From: Pseudomonadota bacterium
GTDB taxonomy: Bacteria; Pseudomonadota; Gammaproteobacteria; Xanthomonadales; Rhodanobacteraceae
Assembly: GCA_021827205.1 (NCBI GenBank)
Contig: JAKAWV010000008.1
Location: forward strand, 1-64,000
DNA length: 64,000 bases
Direction of reading: 5' to 3'
The notes below the pieces were generated by a model. It saw only the letters and a list, made by a program, of their open reading frames with translations. It was not told the origin of the DNA and made no database searches. Position numbers and translations under genes: made by a program. Within the stretch, counting starts at the first letter, position 1. Each line of letters opens with the position of its first letter. This document shows, piece by piece, positions 53,341-61,994 of the stretch.

Positions 53341-54461
53341 CCGGTGCCGCGCGCGGCTTGGCGCTGCTGCGCGGCCAGCGCCCAGGCCACATGTTCGCGC
53401 ACCAGGGCGTTCTCGTGCTGCGCACGCGCGCCCAGCGCAGCGCGCGCCTCGGCTGAAGCCGGGGCGTTGCCCAGCGCCACGGCGAGGTTGCGCAGCCAGC
53501 CGGCATAACCGGCGCGGCGCAGCGCCATGCCTTCGGTGCGCGCGCTCCAGGTGGTTTCGTCCCACGCGAAGAGCTCGCACAGCAGCGCGGCATCGAGGCC
53601 GTGGCGCGGGGCGAAATCGGGCAGCGTGCTGACGCGCGCATAGCGATTCCACGGGCACACCAGTTGGCAGTCGTCGCAACCGAACACGCGGTTGCCCAGC
53701 AGCGGGCGCAGTTCCTCGGGGATCGCGCCCTTGTGCTCGATGGTGAGGTAGGCGATGCAGCGCCGCGCATCCAGACGCCGCGGCGCCACGATCGCGCGCG
53801 TCGGGCAGATATCGATGCAGCGCGTGCAACTGCCGCAGTGCGCGGCGGGCTCGGCATCCAGCGGCAGCGGCAGATCGGTGAACAGCTCGCCGAGAAAAAA
53901 ATACGAGCCGGCGTCGCGCGACAGCAGTAGCGTGTGCTTACCGATCCAGCCGAGACCGGCGTTGCGCGCCAGCGCTTTCTCCAGCACCGGCGCCGAATCG
54001 GCGAAGGCGCGATAGCCAAACGGCCCGATGCGCGCGGCGATGCGTTCGGCCAGTTTTTGCAGGCGCTTGCGCATCAGGCCGTGATAATCGCGGCCCAGCG
54101 CGTAACGCGCGATGTACGCGCGCTCGCCGTCGCCCAGTACCTGCCAGGCGTCGGCGGCCTGCGCCGGCCAGTAATCCATGCGCACCGAGATCACCCGCAG
54201 CGTGCCCGGCTGCAGCGCGGCGGGATTGCCGCGCAGCGCGGCATGACGCGGCATGTAGTCCATGCCGCCGTGCTGACCCTGCGCCAGCCAGTCGGCCAGG
54301 TGCGCGGCGTCCTCGGGCAAGTCGATGCCGGCCACGCCCAGCGCGGCGAAGCCGAGTTTCCGCGCCCAGCCGGCGATTTCGGCGCGCAGGGCGGCGTAGT
54401 CCGGCACGGCGGCTGCGATGGAAGCGGCGTGGGTTTGGGGCGCGGCCGGTGCGGGGCTCAT
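53307..54461 (-). CDS. queG: Epoxyqueuosine reductase QueG
   Basis: From ATG 54461 the protein has 384 residues. The cobalamin-binding region includes YIARYALGRDYHGLMRKRL and NAGLGWIGKHTLLL, and two 4Fe-4S clusters are set by CGSCTRCIDICP and FGCDDCQLVCPWN. It reduces epoxyqueuosine to queuosine in tRNA. A longer frame upstream is antisense to nnr and is rejected. The gene is divergent from nnr with nine bases between the start codons. Confidence 0.95.
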   Translation of the reverse strand: MSPAPAAPQTHAASIAAAVPDYAALRAEIAGWARKLGFAALGVAGIDLPEDAAHLADWLAQGQHGGMDYMPRHAALRGNPAALQPGTLRVISVRMDYWPAQAADAWQVLGDGERAYIARYALGRDYHGLMRKRLQKLAERIAARIGPFGYRAFADSAPVLEKALARNAGLGWIGKHTLLLSRDAGSYFFLGELFTDLPLPLDAEPAAHCGSCTRCIDICPTRAIVAPRRLDARRCIAYLTIEHKGAIPEELRPLLGNRVFGCDDCQLVCPWNRYARVSTLPDFAPRHGLDAALLCELFAWDETTWSARTEGMALRRAGYAGWLRNLAVALGNAPASAEARAALGARAQHENALVREHVAWALAAQQRQAARGTGQGNSRDAPVV

Positions 54462-54470
54462 AATCCAACG

Positions 54471-55934
54471 ATGCAACGTACCGAGTACGAGCACGCACTG
54501 TACCGCGCCGATCAGGTGCGCGAGATCGAGCGCGCGGCCATCGCCGCGGGCATCGGCGAAACGCAACTGATGCAGCGCGCGGCCGAGGCGGCGTGGGCCT
54601 TGCTGCAGCGACGCTGGCCCGAAGCGCAGCGCGTGTGCGTGCTGGCCGGGCTGGGCAACAACGGCGGCGACGGCCTGTGGCTGGCGGCGCTGGCACGGCA
54701 GGCGGGCAGGGCCGTCAACGTGTGCGAACTGCCGGCGAAGCACAGCGTGGCGGCCGCCCATGCCCGGCAACTGGCGCTGGCTGCGGGTGCGCAGTTGCAG
54801 GCCGCGGCGCGCGCTTTGCCGCCGGCTGATGTTTATGTCGATGCGCTGTTCGGCATCGGTCTCAATCGCGCGCCGGAGGGCCGCGCCGCGCAGTGGATCG
54901 AAGCATTGAATCGGCGCACGACGCCGGTGCTGGCGTTGGACTTGCCATCGGGTCTGCTGGCCGACACCGGCGCCGCGCCTGGCGTCGCCGTGCGCGCCAG
55001 CGCCACGTTGAGCTTCGTGGCATGGAAGCGCGGTCTGTTTACCGGCCACGCGCGCGCGCTGTGCGGCGAACCGGCGCTGGATACTCTGGGCATCGATGTG
55101 TCCGCCGCGCCCGCGCCCGATGCGCGCTGGCTGGCGCCGGCGCCATTGCCGCCGCGCGCGCGCGATGCGCACAAGGGTCGCTGCGGCCACGTGCTGGTGA
55201 TCGGCGGCGAGCAGGGTTTCGCCGGTGCCGCGCGCCTTGCCGGCGAGGCCGCGCTGCGCTGCGGCGCAGGGCTGGTGAGCGTGGCCACGCGCGCCGCGCA
55301 CGCGGGCGTGCTCGCCGCACAGCGACCGGAGCTGATGGTGCACGCTGTCGAGACCGTCGCCGAACTCGATGCACTGGCCGCGCGCGTCAGCGTGCTGGCC
55401 GTCGGTCCCGGGCTGGGACAGGGCGACTGGGCGCGCGCGTTGCTGGCGCGCGCGTTGGAACTGGGCAAGCCCACGCTGTGGGATGCCGATGCGCTCAATT
55501 GGCTGGCGGCGCGGCCGCGCATGTTGCCGGCTGGCGCCGTGATCACCCCGCACCCAGGCGAGGCCGCGCGTTTGCTGGCGTGCGACGTGGAAGCCATCGA
55601 GCGTGATCGTTTCGCCGCCGCGCGCGCGCTGGCGGCGCGCTATGGCGCGGTCACGGTGCTCAAGGGTGCCGGCACGCTGCTGGCCGCGCCCGATGCACGC
55701 GTCGAGGTGTGCATGGAAGGCAATCCCGGCATGGCCAGCGGCGGCATGGGCGATGTGCTCAGCGGCGTGATCGCCGCGCTGCTGGCGCAAGGCTTGCCGG
55801 CGTGGGAGGCCGCGCGGCTGGGCGTCGCGCTGCATGCGCGCGCCGGCGATCTGGCCGCGCGCGCGGGCGAGCGCGGTCTGCTGGCCAGCGACTTGTTCGT
55901 GCCGCTGCGCGCGTTGCTCAATGGCGCTGCCTGA
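54471..55934 (+). CDS. nnr: Bifunctional NAD(P)HX epimerase/dehydratase
   Basis: The 487-residue protein has an N-terminal YjeF_N epimerase domain (GLGNNGGDGLWLAALA) and a C-terminal ribokinase-like dehydratase (VLVIGGEQGFAGAARLAG, then VLKGAGTLL and NPGMASGGMGDVLSG). It repairs damaged hydrated NAD(P)H. It starts the nnr-tsaE-amiC-mutL run, as in E. coli. Confidence 0.95.
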   Translation: MQRTEYEHALYRADQVREIERAAIAAGIGETQLMQRAAEAAWALLQRRWPEAQRVCVLAGLGNNGGDGLWLAALARQAGRAVNVCELPAKHSVAAAHARQLALAAGAQLQAAARALPPADVYVDALFGIGLNRAPEGRAAQWIEALNRRTTPVLALDLPSGLLADTGAAPGVAVRASATLSFVAWKRGLFTGHARALCGEPALDTLGIDVSAAPAPDARWLAPAPLPPRARDAHKGRCGHVLVIGGEQGFAGAARLAGEAALRCGAGLVSVATRAAHAGVLAAQRPELMVHAVETVAELDALAARVSVLAVGPGLGQGDWARALLARALELGKPTLWDADALNWLAARPRMLPAGAVITPHPGEAARLLACDVEAIERDRFAAARALAARYGAVTVLKGAGTLLAAPDARVEVCMEGNPGMASGGMGDVLSGVIAALLAQGLPAWEAARLGVALHARAGDLAARAGERGLLASDLFVPLRALLNGAA

Positions 55935-55935
55935 G

Positions 55936-56418
55936 ATGGAATCACTGCGTTGCGCCTTGCCCGATGCCGAGGCCACGCAGGCACTGGCACAGCGCATGGC
56001 GCCGCTGCTTGTCGGTGGTGGTGTGGTGTGGCTGCAGGGCGATCTGGGCGCCGGCAAAACCACGTTCGCCCGTGCGTTACTGCAAGCCCTGGGCGTGGAC
56101 GAGCGCGTCAAGAGCCCCACGTACAGCCTCGTTGAAAGCTATCCGCTGCGCGCCGGCAACAACGCATGGCATCTGGATTTGTACCGCATCGCTGCGGCCG
56201 AGGAACTGGATTACCTCGGTCTCGAAGCGCTGCGCGAATCAGGCGCGCTGGTGCTGGTGGAATGGCCCGAGCACGGCGCGCGCGCGTTGCCGCCGGCCGA
56301 TCTGCATCTGCATTTGAGCCACGTTGGCGAAGCGCGCGCGGCGCTGCTGTCGGCGCGCAGCGCACGCGCGCATGCCTGGTTGCAGGCGCTGGCGTGCATC
56401 ATGAAAACCCGAAGATGA
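55936..56418 (+). CDS. tsaE: tRNA threonylcarbamoyladenosine ATPase TsaE
   Basis: The 160-residue P-loop protein has Walker A QGDLGAGKTTFARALLQ, switch region SPTYSLVESYP, and LDLYRIAAAEELDYLGLE with VEWPEHG. It is part of the t6A37 tRNA modification machine with TsaB and TsaD. An ATG at 55921 in frame is an alternative start that overlaps nnr. Confidence 0.95.
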   Translation: MESLRCALPDAEATQALAQRMAPLLVGGGVVWLQGDLGAGKTTFARALLQALGVDERVKSPTYSLVESYPLRAGNNAWHLDLYRIAAAEELDYLGLEALRESGALVLVEWPEHGARALPPADLHLHLSHVGEARAALLSARSARAHAWLQALACIMKTRR

Positions 56419-56563
56419 TCAGCACCCAGATCATGCGCGACACCACCACCATCAGCAGAATATCGGGATGCATCGACGCCTCGGTGAAATGACGCAGCAG
56501 CCAGAACAGCGCCGCGATCGACAGCAGCCAGCCGCGGAAGCCCGGCAGCGCATCGGGAGCCAT
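56399..56563 (-). CDS. Small membrane protein, hypothetical
   Basis: A 54-codon frame on the minus strand starts MAPDALPGFRGW and contains two hydrophobic segments (LLSIAALFWLL and ILLMVVSRMIWVLIIFGF). It lies in the 340-base gap between tsaE and amiC and overlaps the tsaE tail by 20 bases. Composition fits a real short membrane protein, but I know no family and see no strong ribosome-binding site. The rest of the gap holds nothing recognisable. Confidence 0.4.
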   Translation of the reverse strand: MAPDALPGFRGWLLSIAALFWLLRHFTEASMHPDILLMVVVSRMIWVLIIFGFS

Positions 56564-56760
56564 GCGCGAAGTGCAGATGACGACCCTGCGGACCTGACCC
56601 GTCGCTACGGTCGCGGCAGGCCGCTCCGGCCGGGATTGAGCAGCACGCCAAGGCTCCGCCTACATCATTTCATGCGAATTCTGACGACTTTCGTACAGGT
56701 ATCGGATTAAAAAGGGAAAAATGCTTGCAAAGCCCTGCGGCTTGCAGTTGAATCCGGCGC

Positions 56761-58044
56761 ATGCTCGGCAAATGCGCACTGATCACGGGAATCCTGCTGG
56801 CGGCACTGGTCGCGGCGCCGGGCCATGCCGCGCCCGCGCCGCGGCAAGTCGAAATCCGCGCCTTGCAGCTTTCCGCGCCCGCCGGACGTGCGCGCGCGGT
56901 GTTGTTGCTCGATCACAGCGCCGACTACAAGCTGTTTCAGCTCAGCCACCCCGACCGCGTGGTGCTGGATGTGCACGACAGCCGCCTCGCCGGCGATTTT
57001 GCGGCACCCGCGGGCGTGGGACTGGTCAAGGACGTGCGCACCGGCGTGCGCCCGGACGATGGCGTGCGCGTGGTGTTCGACATGGATACCGGGGTGCGTC
57101 CGAAAAGTTTCCTGTTGCCGCCCACGCCCGATTCACCCGGCTACCGGCTGGTACTGGAAATGACCCCCGACAGCGCGGTGCGCGCGGTGCAGGCGCCGGA
57201 ACTGGCCAACCTGCCGAATGGCGGGCGCAAGGTCGTGGTGGTGATCGATCCCGGCCACGGCGGCAGGGATACCGGCGCCATCGGCTACGACGGCATCGAG
57301 GAGAAAAACATCACCCTCGCCGTGGGCAAGGATCTGGCCCGGCTGATCAACGCGCAACGTGGCATGAAGGCCGTGCTCACCCGCACCGGCGATTACTACG
57401 TCACCCTCGACCAGCGCCGCGAGATCGCGCGCAACGCCAAGGCCGACATGTTCATCTCGATCCACGCCAACGCCTGCCCGGATGATTGCGACACGCGCGG
57501 CGGCTCGGTGTGGATCCTTTCGACCAAGGGCGCCAGCAGCACGGCGGCCAAGCTGCTGGCGCAGAGCGAGAATGACTCGTTCAAACTGGTCGGCGGTGTC
57601 AACCTGCACGATCAGAGTTCCTCGCTGGCCTCGGTGCTGCTCAGTCTTTCGCAGGGCGTCACCATGGACGCCAGCCGCCGTGCCGCCACCGATGTGCTGC
57701 AATCGATCGAGCGCATCGAGCCGCTGTATCGCGAGCGCGTCGAGCACGCCAACTTCGTGGTGCTGCGTGCGCCGGATGTGCCCTCGATGCTGATCGAGAC
57801 CGCCTTCGTCACCGACAAGCAGGACGCGCTGCGCCTGGTCAATCCGCGGTTCCAGGAAAAGCTGGCGCACTCGATCCTCAGCGGCGTCAAGCGCTATTTC
57901 CTGAACACGCCGCCGCCCGGCACCTGGTTCGCCTACCAGGCCGCCAAGCGCATGCGTACCGCCGACGCTGCGCAGCAGCAGGCGCCCTGGCACGGCCCCG
58001 GCGCGCGTGCGCTGGACATCCTCGACGGCAGCGCGAAGAACTGA
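56761..58044 (+). CDS. amiC: N-acetylmuramoyl-L-alanine amidase (AmiC/AmiB type)
   Basis: The 427-residue protein has a signal peptide ending PGHA, an AMIN domain (about 25-135; VVLDVHDSRLAGDF), then Amidase_3 with zinc ligands in VVVIDPGHGGRDTGAIG, GIEEKNITL, ISIHANACPDD and catalytic SMLIETAFVTD. It cuts peptide stems from peptidoglycan to split daughter cells. The TsaE-amidase-MutL order is conserved with E. coli amiB. Confidence 0.93.
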   Translation: MLGKCALITGILLAALVAAPGHAAPAPRQVEIRALQLSAPAGRARAVLLLDHSADYKLFQLSHPDRVVLDVHDSRLAGDFAAPAGVGLVKDVRTGVRPDDGVRVVFDMDTGVRPKSFLLPPTPDSPGYRLVLEMTPDSAVRAVQAPELANLPNGGRKVVVVIDPGHGGRDTGAIGYDGIEEKNITLAVGKDLARLINAQRGMKAVLTRTGDYYVTLDQRREIARNAKADMFISIHANACPDDCDTRGGSVWILSTKGASSTAAKLLAQSENDSFKLVGGVNLHDQSSSLASVLLSLSQGVTMDASRRAATDVLQSIERIEPLYRERVEHANFVVLRAPDVPSMLIETAFVTDKQDALRLVNPRFQEKLAHSILSGVKRYFLNTPPPGTWFAYQAAKRMRTADAAQQQAPWHGPGARALDILDGSAKN

Positions 58045-58087
58045 GCGGCGCAGCCGCTATGCTTGGCGCTCGCCGCGCGAGCCCAGC

Positions 58088-59929
58088 ATGCCGATTCGTC
58101 AACTCTCCAGCAGCCTGATCAATCAGATCGCCGCCGGCGAGGTGATCGAGCGCCCGGCCTCGGTGGTCAAGGAACTGGTCGAGAACAGTCTCGACGCCGG
58201 CGCGCGGCGCATCGAGATCGAGCTGGAAGCCGGCGGCACGCGCCTGATCCGCGTGCGCGACGATGGCGCCGGCATCGCCGCCGACGAGTTGCCGTTGGCC
58301 GTGGTCGCGCACGCCACCAGCAAGATCGCCAGCTTCGATGATTTGCTGCATGTGGACACGCTGGGTTTTCGCGGCGAGGCACTGGCCTCGATCGCCGCGG
58401 TGTCGCGCTTCGCGCTCACCTCGCGCCCGCGCGGCAGCGCGCACGCCACGCGCATCGAGGTCGAGGACGGCCGCATCGGCGCGCCGCGCCCGGCGCAGCA
58501 TCCAGAAGGCAGCAGCGTCGAGGTGCGCGAGTTGTTCTGCAACGTGCCGGCGCGGCGCAAGTTCCTGCGCGCCGAGCGCACCGAATTCGCGCACATCGAT
58601 GAATTGATCAAGGCACTGGCGCTGGCGCACCCCGAAGTCGCATTCGCGCTTGCGCACGATGCGCGCAGCCAGCGCGTGTTGCGCGTCGCCAGCGATGCAA
58701 CGGCGCGTCTGGCGCGCGTGGCCGCGTTGCTGGGCGACGAATTCGCCGCGCAGTGCCTGACCGTGCGGCATGCCGCCGCGGGCCTGGTTCTGCACGGCTG
58801 GGTGGGCCTGCCCGCCGCCGCGCGCGCGCAGGCCGACCGCCAGTATTTCTACGTCAACGGACGTCTGGTGCGCGATCGCGTGGTCACCCACGCGCTGCGT
58901 CAGGCCTACAGCGACGTGCTGTTTCACGGCCGCCACCCGGCCTACGTGCTGTTTTTGCAACTCGATCCCGCCGGTGTCGATGTCAACGTGCATCCGGCCA
59001 AGAGCGAGGTGCGTTTTCGCGAGCAGCGCCTGGTGCACGATTTCCTGTTCCGCGCGCTGCATGAGGCGCTGGCCGACACGCGCGCCGGGCAGGGCGCCGG
59101 CCACGCGCGCGTCGACGCGCAGCCGCTGCGCGCCGACTTGCCGGCGCTGGATTCATCCCCCGCGTGGCCCGGCACCGCGGCATCCAGCACGCGCCCGGCA
59201 CTGCCTGCCTATCAGGTCGCGCTCGGCCTGCGTCATGGCGTGCGCGATGACGCGCGCGTGGCCTTCGGTACCGATCCCTACGCGCAATTGCTGGCCGGCG
59301 TACTGCCCGCGCCGCTACCCGCGGCATCCGCCGATGCCGCCGCCATTCCACCGCTGGGCCACGCGCTGGCGCAGCTCAAGGGTGTGTACGTGCTGGCCGA
59401 AAACGCGCACGGCCTGGTGCTGGTGGACATGCACGCCGCGCACGAGCGCATCATCTACGAACACCTCAAGGCCGGACGCGCCGCCAGCAGCCTGCGCGCG
59501 CAGCGCCTGCTGGTGCCGCTGACGCTGCCGGTGAGCGCGCACGAAGCCGCCGCCGCCGAGGAACACGGCGCCGCGCTGGCCGGCTTCGGTCTGGAGCTGC
59601 TGCGCGCCGGTCCCGACAGCGTGCGCCTGACCAGCGTGCCCGCGCTGCTGGCCGAGGCCGACGCCGCGCAACTGGCGCGCGACGTGCTCGCCGAGCTGGC
59701 CGAGCACGGCAGCTCGCGCCGCCTCGAGGAAATCGAGAACGAGTTGCTGTCCACCCTGGCCTGCCACGGCTCGGTGCGCGCCGGCCGCCGCCTCAACCTG
59801 GCCGAAATGGACGCCCTGCTGCGCGAGATGGAAGCCACCGAGCGCAGCGGCCAGTGCAACCATGGCCGCCCCACCTGGGTGCAGGTGTCGCTGGCCGAAC
59901 TGGACCGGTTGTTCCTGCGCGGGCGCTGA
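58088..59929 (+). CDS. mutL: DNA mismatch repair protein MutL
   Basis: The 613-residue protein has the GHKL ATPase motifs AAGEVIERPASVVKELVENS, RDDGAGI and LGFRGEALASI. The C-terminal domain has DMHAAHERIIYE, which fits the endonuclease motif DQHA(x)2E(x)4E except Met for Gln, plus ACHGSVRAGRRL and CNHGRPTW. It is therefore probably an endonuclease MutL of the type found in species without MutH. Confidence 0.95.
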   Translation: MPIRQLSSSLINQIAAGEVIERPASVVKELVENSLDAGARRIEIELEAGGTRLIRVRDDGAGIAADELPLAVVAHATSKIASFDDLLHVDTLGFRGEALASIAAVSRFALTSRPRGSAHATRIEVEDGRIGAPRPAQHPEGSSVEVRELFCNVPARRKFLRAERTEFAHIDELIKALALAHPEVAFALAHDARSQRVLRVASDATARLARVAALLGDEFAAQCLTVRHAAAGLVLHGWVGLPAAARAQADRQYFYVNGRLVRDRVVTHALRQAYSDVLFHGRHPAYVLFLQLDPAGVDVNVHPAKSEVRFREQRLVHDFLFRALHEALADTRAGQGAGHARVDAQPLRADLPALDSSPAWPGTAASSTRPALPAYQVALGLRHGVRDDARVAFGTDPYAQLLAGVLPAPLPAASADAAAIPPLGHALAQLKGVYVLAENAHGLVLVDMHAAHERIIYEHLKAGRAASSLRAQRLLVPLTLPVSAHEAAAAEEHGAALAGFGLELLRAGPDSVRLTSVPALLAEADAAQLARDVLAELAEHGSSRRLEEIENELLSTLACHGSVRAGRRLNLAEMDALLREMEATERSGQCNHGRPTWVQVSLAELDRLFLRGR

Positions 59930-59951
59930 GCAGGCCCGGCGTCAGCCACTG

Positions 59952-60374
59952 ATGGAGAACCCCACGCGTCGCATTTCTTATCCCACTCCCGGCGAAATCC
60001 TGCTGCAGGAATTCCTCAAGCCCATGCCCATCACCCAGTACCGGCTGGCCAAGGAAATCGGTGTGCCGCAGCGCCGCATCGGCGAAATCGTCGCCGGCAA
60101 GCGCGGCATCACCACCGACACCGGCCTGCGCCTGACGCAATTCTTCGGCACCTCCGAAGGTTTCTGGACCGGCCTGCAGAATGACCACGACCGCGCCATG
60201 ACCAAGGATGTGATCGCCGAAACACTGCGTCGGATCACGCCATGGAACGCACGGCGCGCGGCGCAACCACGGCCAGCCGATCGCTTGCGCGCATCACCTC
60301 GCAGTAGCAGAACGCTCGGCTTCCAGTCATTCCAGCGGACTATCCTTGGCTGTCGTTGTTCTCGTCCGAATTGA
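59952..60374 (+). CDS. higA: HigA/VapI-like antitoxin, orphan, with a C-terminal extension
   Basis: The 140-residue protein has the HigA pattern: TPGEILLQEFLKPMPITQYR, PQRRIGEIVAGKRGITTDTG and FFGTSEGFWTGLQNDHD. Family members are about 95-105 residues, so the last 35 residues (RPADRLRASPRSSRTLG and onward) are unusual and basic. No HigB toxin gene is adjacent upstream or downstream. It may be a solitary regulator or a remnant of a pair. Confidence 0.75.
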   Translation: MENPTRRISYPTPGEILLQEFLKPMPITQYRLAKEIGVPQRRIGEIVAGKRGITTDTGLRLTQFFGTSEGFWTGLQNDHDRAMTKDVIAETLRRITPWNARRAAQPRPADRLRASPRSSRTLGFQSFQRTILGCRCSRPN

Positions 60375-60396
60375 CGATCGACTTCTCGGTGAACCA

Positions 60397-61740
60397 ATGA
60401 AATTGCGCAGTTACAAGATCCTTCTTGCCCTGCTGGCGCTGGCCCTGTGTGGTCTGCCGGCGTCGCGCGTGCTGGCCCAGGGTCTGACCCTGGACGTGGT
60501 CAATGGCGTGCCCTCGGCGATCCCGATCACGGTGGTGCCGTTCGGTTTCGAGAGCGCGGCGCAGCCGCCGGCCACCGACGTGGCCGCGGTGATCCGCGAC
60601 GACATGGTCCGCTGTGGCAAGTTCCGCACGCTCACCGGCGCCGATATCGTCGAGCACCCATCGCACGGCGGCGAGATCAATTTCTCGACCTGGAAACTGC
60701 TCAAGCAGGATTACCTGGTCATCGGCCGCGAGCGCGATGCCGGCAACGGCCAGATTCGCGTCGAATATGAGCTGTGGAACGTCACCGCGCAGAAGAAGAT
60801 GCTGGCCGGCGCGTACACCGCGCTGCCCGAGGAGCTGCGCGGCGTGGCGCACCAGATCGCCGACCAGATCTACCAGAAGATCATCGGCCAGCCGGGCGCG
60901 TTCTACACGCGCATCGCCTACGTCACCACCACCGGCAGCGGCAAGGCCATGCAGTGGTCGCTGATCGTGGCCGACTCTGACGGCCACAACCCGCAGATCG
61001 TGGTGCGTTCGCGCCAGCCGCTGCTGTCGCCGGCGTGGTCGCCCAACGGCAAGGAACTGGCCTATGTCTCGTTAGAGAGCGGCGATTCGGCGATCTATCT
61101 GCAGAATCTCGCCAGCGGGCAACGGCGCCTGATTTCCGGGCGCAAGGGCATCAACGGCGCGCCGGCGTTTTCACCGGACGGCAAGAAGCTGGCGATGATG
61201 CTCTCGTTTGGCGGCTCACCCGAGATCTATATCGAGGATCTTGCCAGCGGCCAGTTGACGCAAATCACCCACAACCCGTCGATCAATTCCGGGCCGCGCT
61301 GGATGCCCGATGGCAAGAGCCTGATTTTCATGTCGGACCGTTCAGGCAAGCCGCAGCTCTATCAGGAATCGATTACCGGCGGTGGCGCCACGCGCCTGAC
61401 CTTCGACGGTGAATACAACTCCAGCGCCGCGATCAACTATGACGCCAGTCAAGTGGCAATGATGCACAGCGACGATAGCAACACCTATCGCATCGCGATC
61501 ATGGACCGCAAGCTTGACAACCAGTTGCGTTTCATCTCGCCGGGGCCGCTGGACGAGTCCCCCAGTTTCGCGCCCAACGGCAGCATGCTTCTGTATGCCG
61601 CCACCGACCCCAATGGCAAAGGCGTGTTGTATGAAGTCGCCGATAACGGCAGCGTGCGCCAGCGCCTGGCGCTGGTGGATGGCAACGTGCAGTCTCCTGC
61701 GTGGGGGCCCTATCGCATCCCGACCTCGGCGCAGCCCTGA
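60397..61740 (+). CDS. tolB: Tol-Pal system protein TolB
   Basis: From ATG 60397 the protein has 447 residues, with a signal peptide ending VLA, the N-terminal TolB domain (ITVVPFGFES, WKLLKQDYLVIGR) and a beta-propeller with repeated SPAWSPNGKELAYVS and SPDGKKLAMM units. TolB links TolA to Pal in outer-membrane constriction. No tolQRA or pal gene is next to it; the antitoxin-like gene precedes it and a convergent small gene follows. Confidence 0.93.
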   Translation: MKLRSYKILLALLALALCGLPASRVLAQGLTLDVVNGVPSAIPITVVPFGFESAAQPPATDVAAVIRDDMVRCGKFRTLTGADIVEHPSHGGEINFSTWKLLKQDYLVIGRERDAGNGQIRVEYELWNVTAQKKMLAGAYTALPEELRGVAHQIADQIYQKIIGQPGAFYTRIAYVTTTGSGKAMQWSLIVADSDGHNPQIVVRSRQPLLSPAWSPNGKELAYVSLESGDSAIYLQNLASGQRRLISGRKGINGAPAFSPDGKKLAMMLSFGGSPEIYIEDLASGQLTQITHNPSINSGPRWMPDGKSLIFMSDRSGKPQLYQESITGGGATRLTFDGEYNSSAAINYDASQVAMMHSDDSNTYRIAIMDRKLDNQLRFISPGPLDESPSFAPNGSMLLYAATDPNGKGVLYEVADNGSVRQRLALVDGNVQSPAWGPYRIPTSAQP

Positions 61741-61793
61741 GCACCCTGGTCGATCGCGGCGCGAACAGCGCGGCGACCGCGCGTTGCATAACC

Positions 61794-61991
61794 TCACGCA
61801 TGCACCCCCGAAGTAAACGCCCACAACACGATGACGCACATGATCACCACGTAGATGCGCAGCGCCCAGAACACGCCCTGTTGCCAGGGTTTGAGCTGCT
61901 GCCGGTGTACCGGCAGCAGCGGCGTGTCCCAGCCCTCGTCGGCGAGCAGGGCCTTGAGTTCATCGGGGCTGTATTGATCGAGATCTTTCAT
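61794..61991 (-). CDS. Small single-pass membrane protein downstream of the Nramp-like gene
   Basis: The 65-residue product has an acidic N-terminus (MKDLDQYSPDELKALLADEG) and a membrane segment (ALRIYVVIMCVIVLWAF). It starts three bases after the transporter stop and is therefore probably co-translated. It may be a small accessory subunit; I know no family. Confidence 0.65.
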   Translation of the reverse strand: MKDLDQYSPDELKALLADEGWDTPLLPVHRQQLKPWQQGVFWALRIYVVIMCVIVLWAFTSGVHA

Positions 61992-61994
61992 GGC

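Noticed and set aside
53307-56120. A 937-codon minus-strand frame that extends queG through nnr and tsaE
   Set aside because: Only the part from the ATG at 54461 is QueG; the upstream part is antisense to two conserved genes and has no start evidence.
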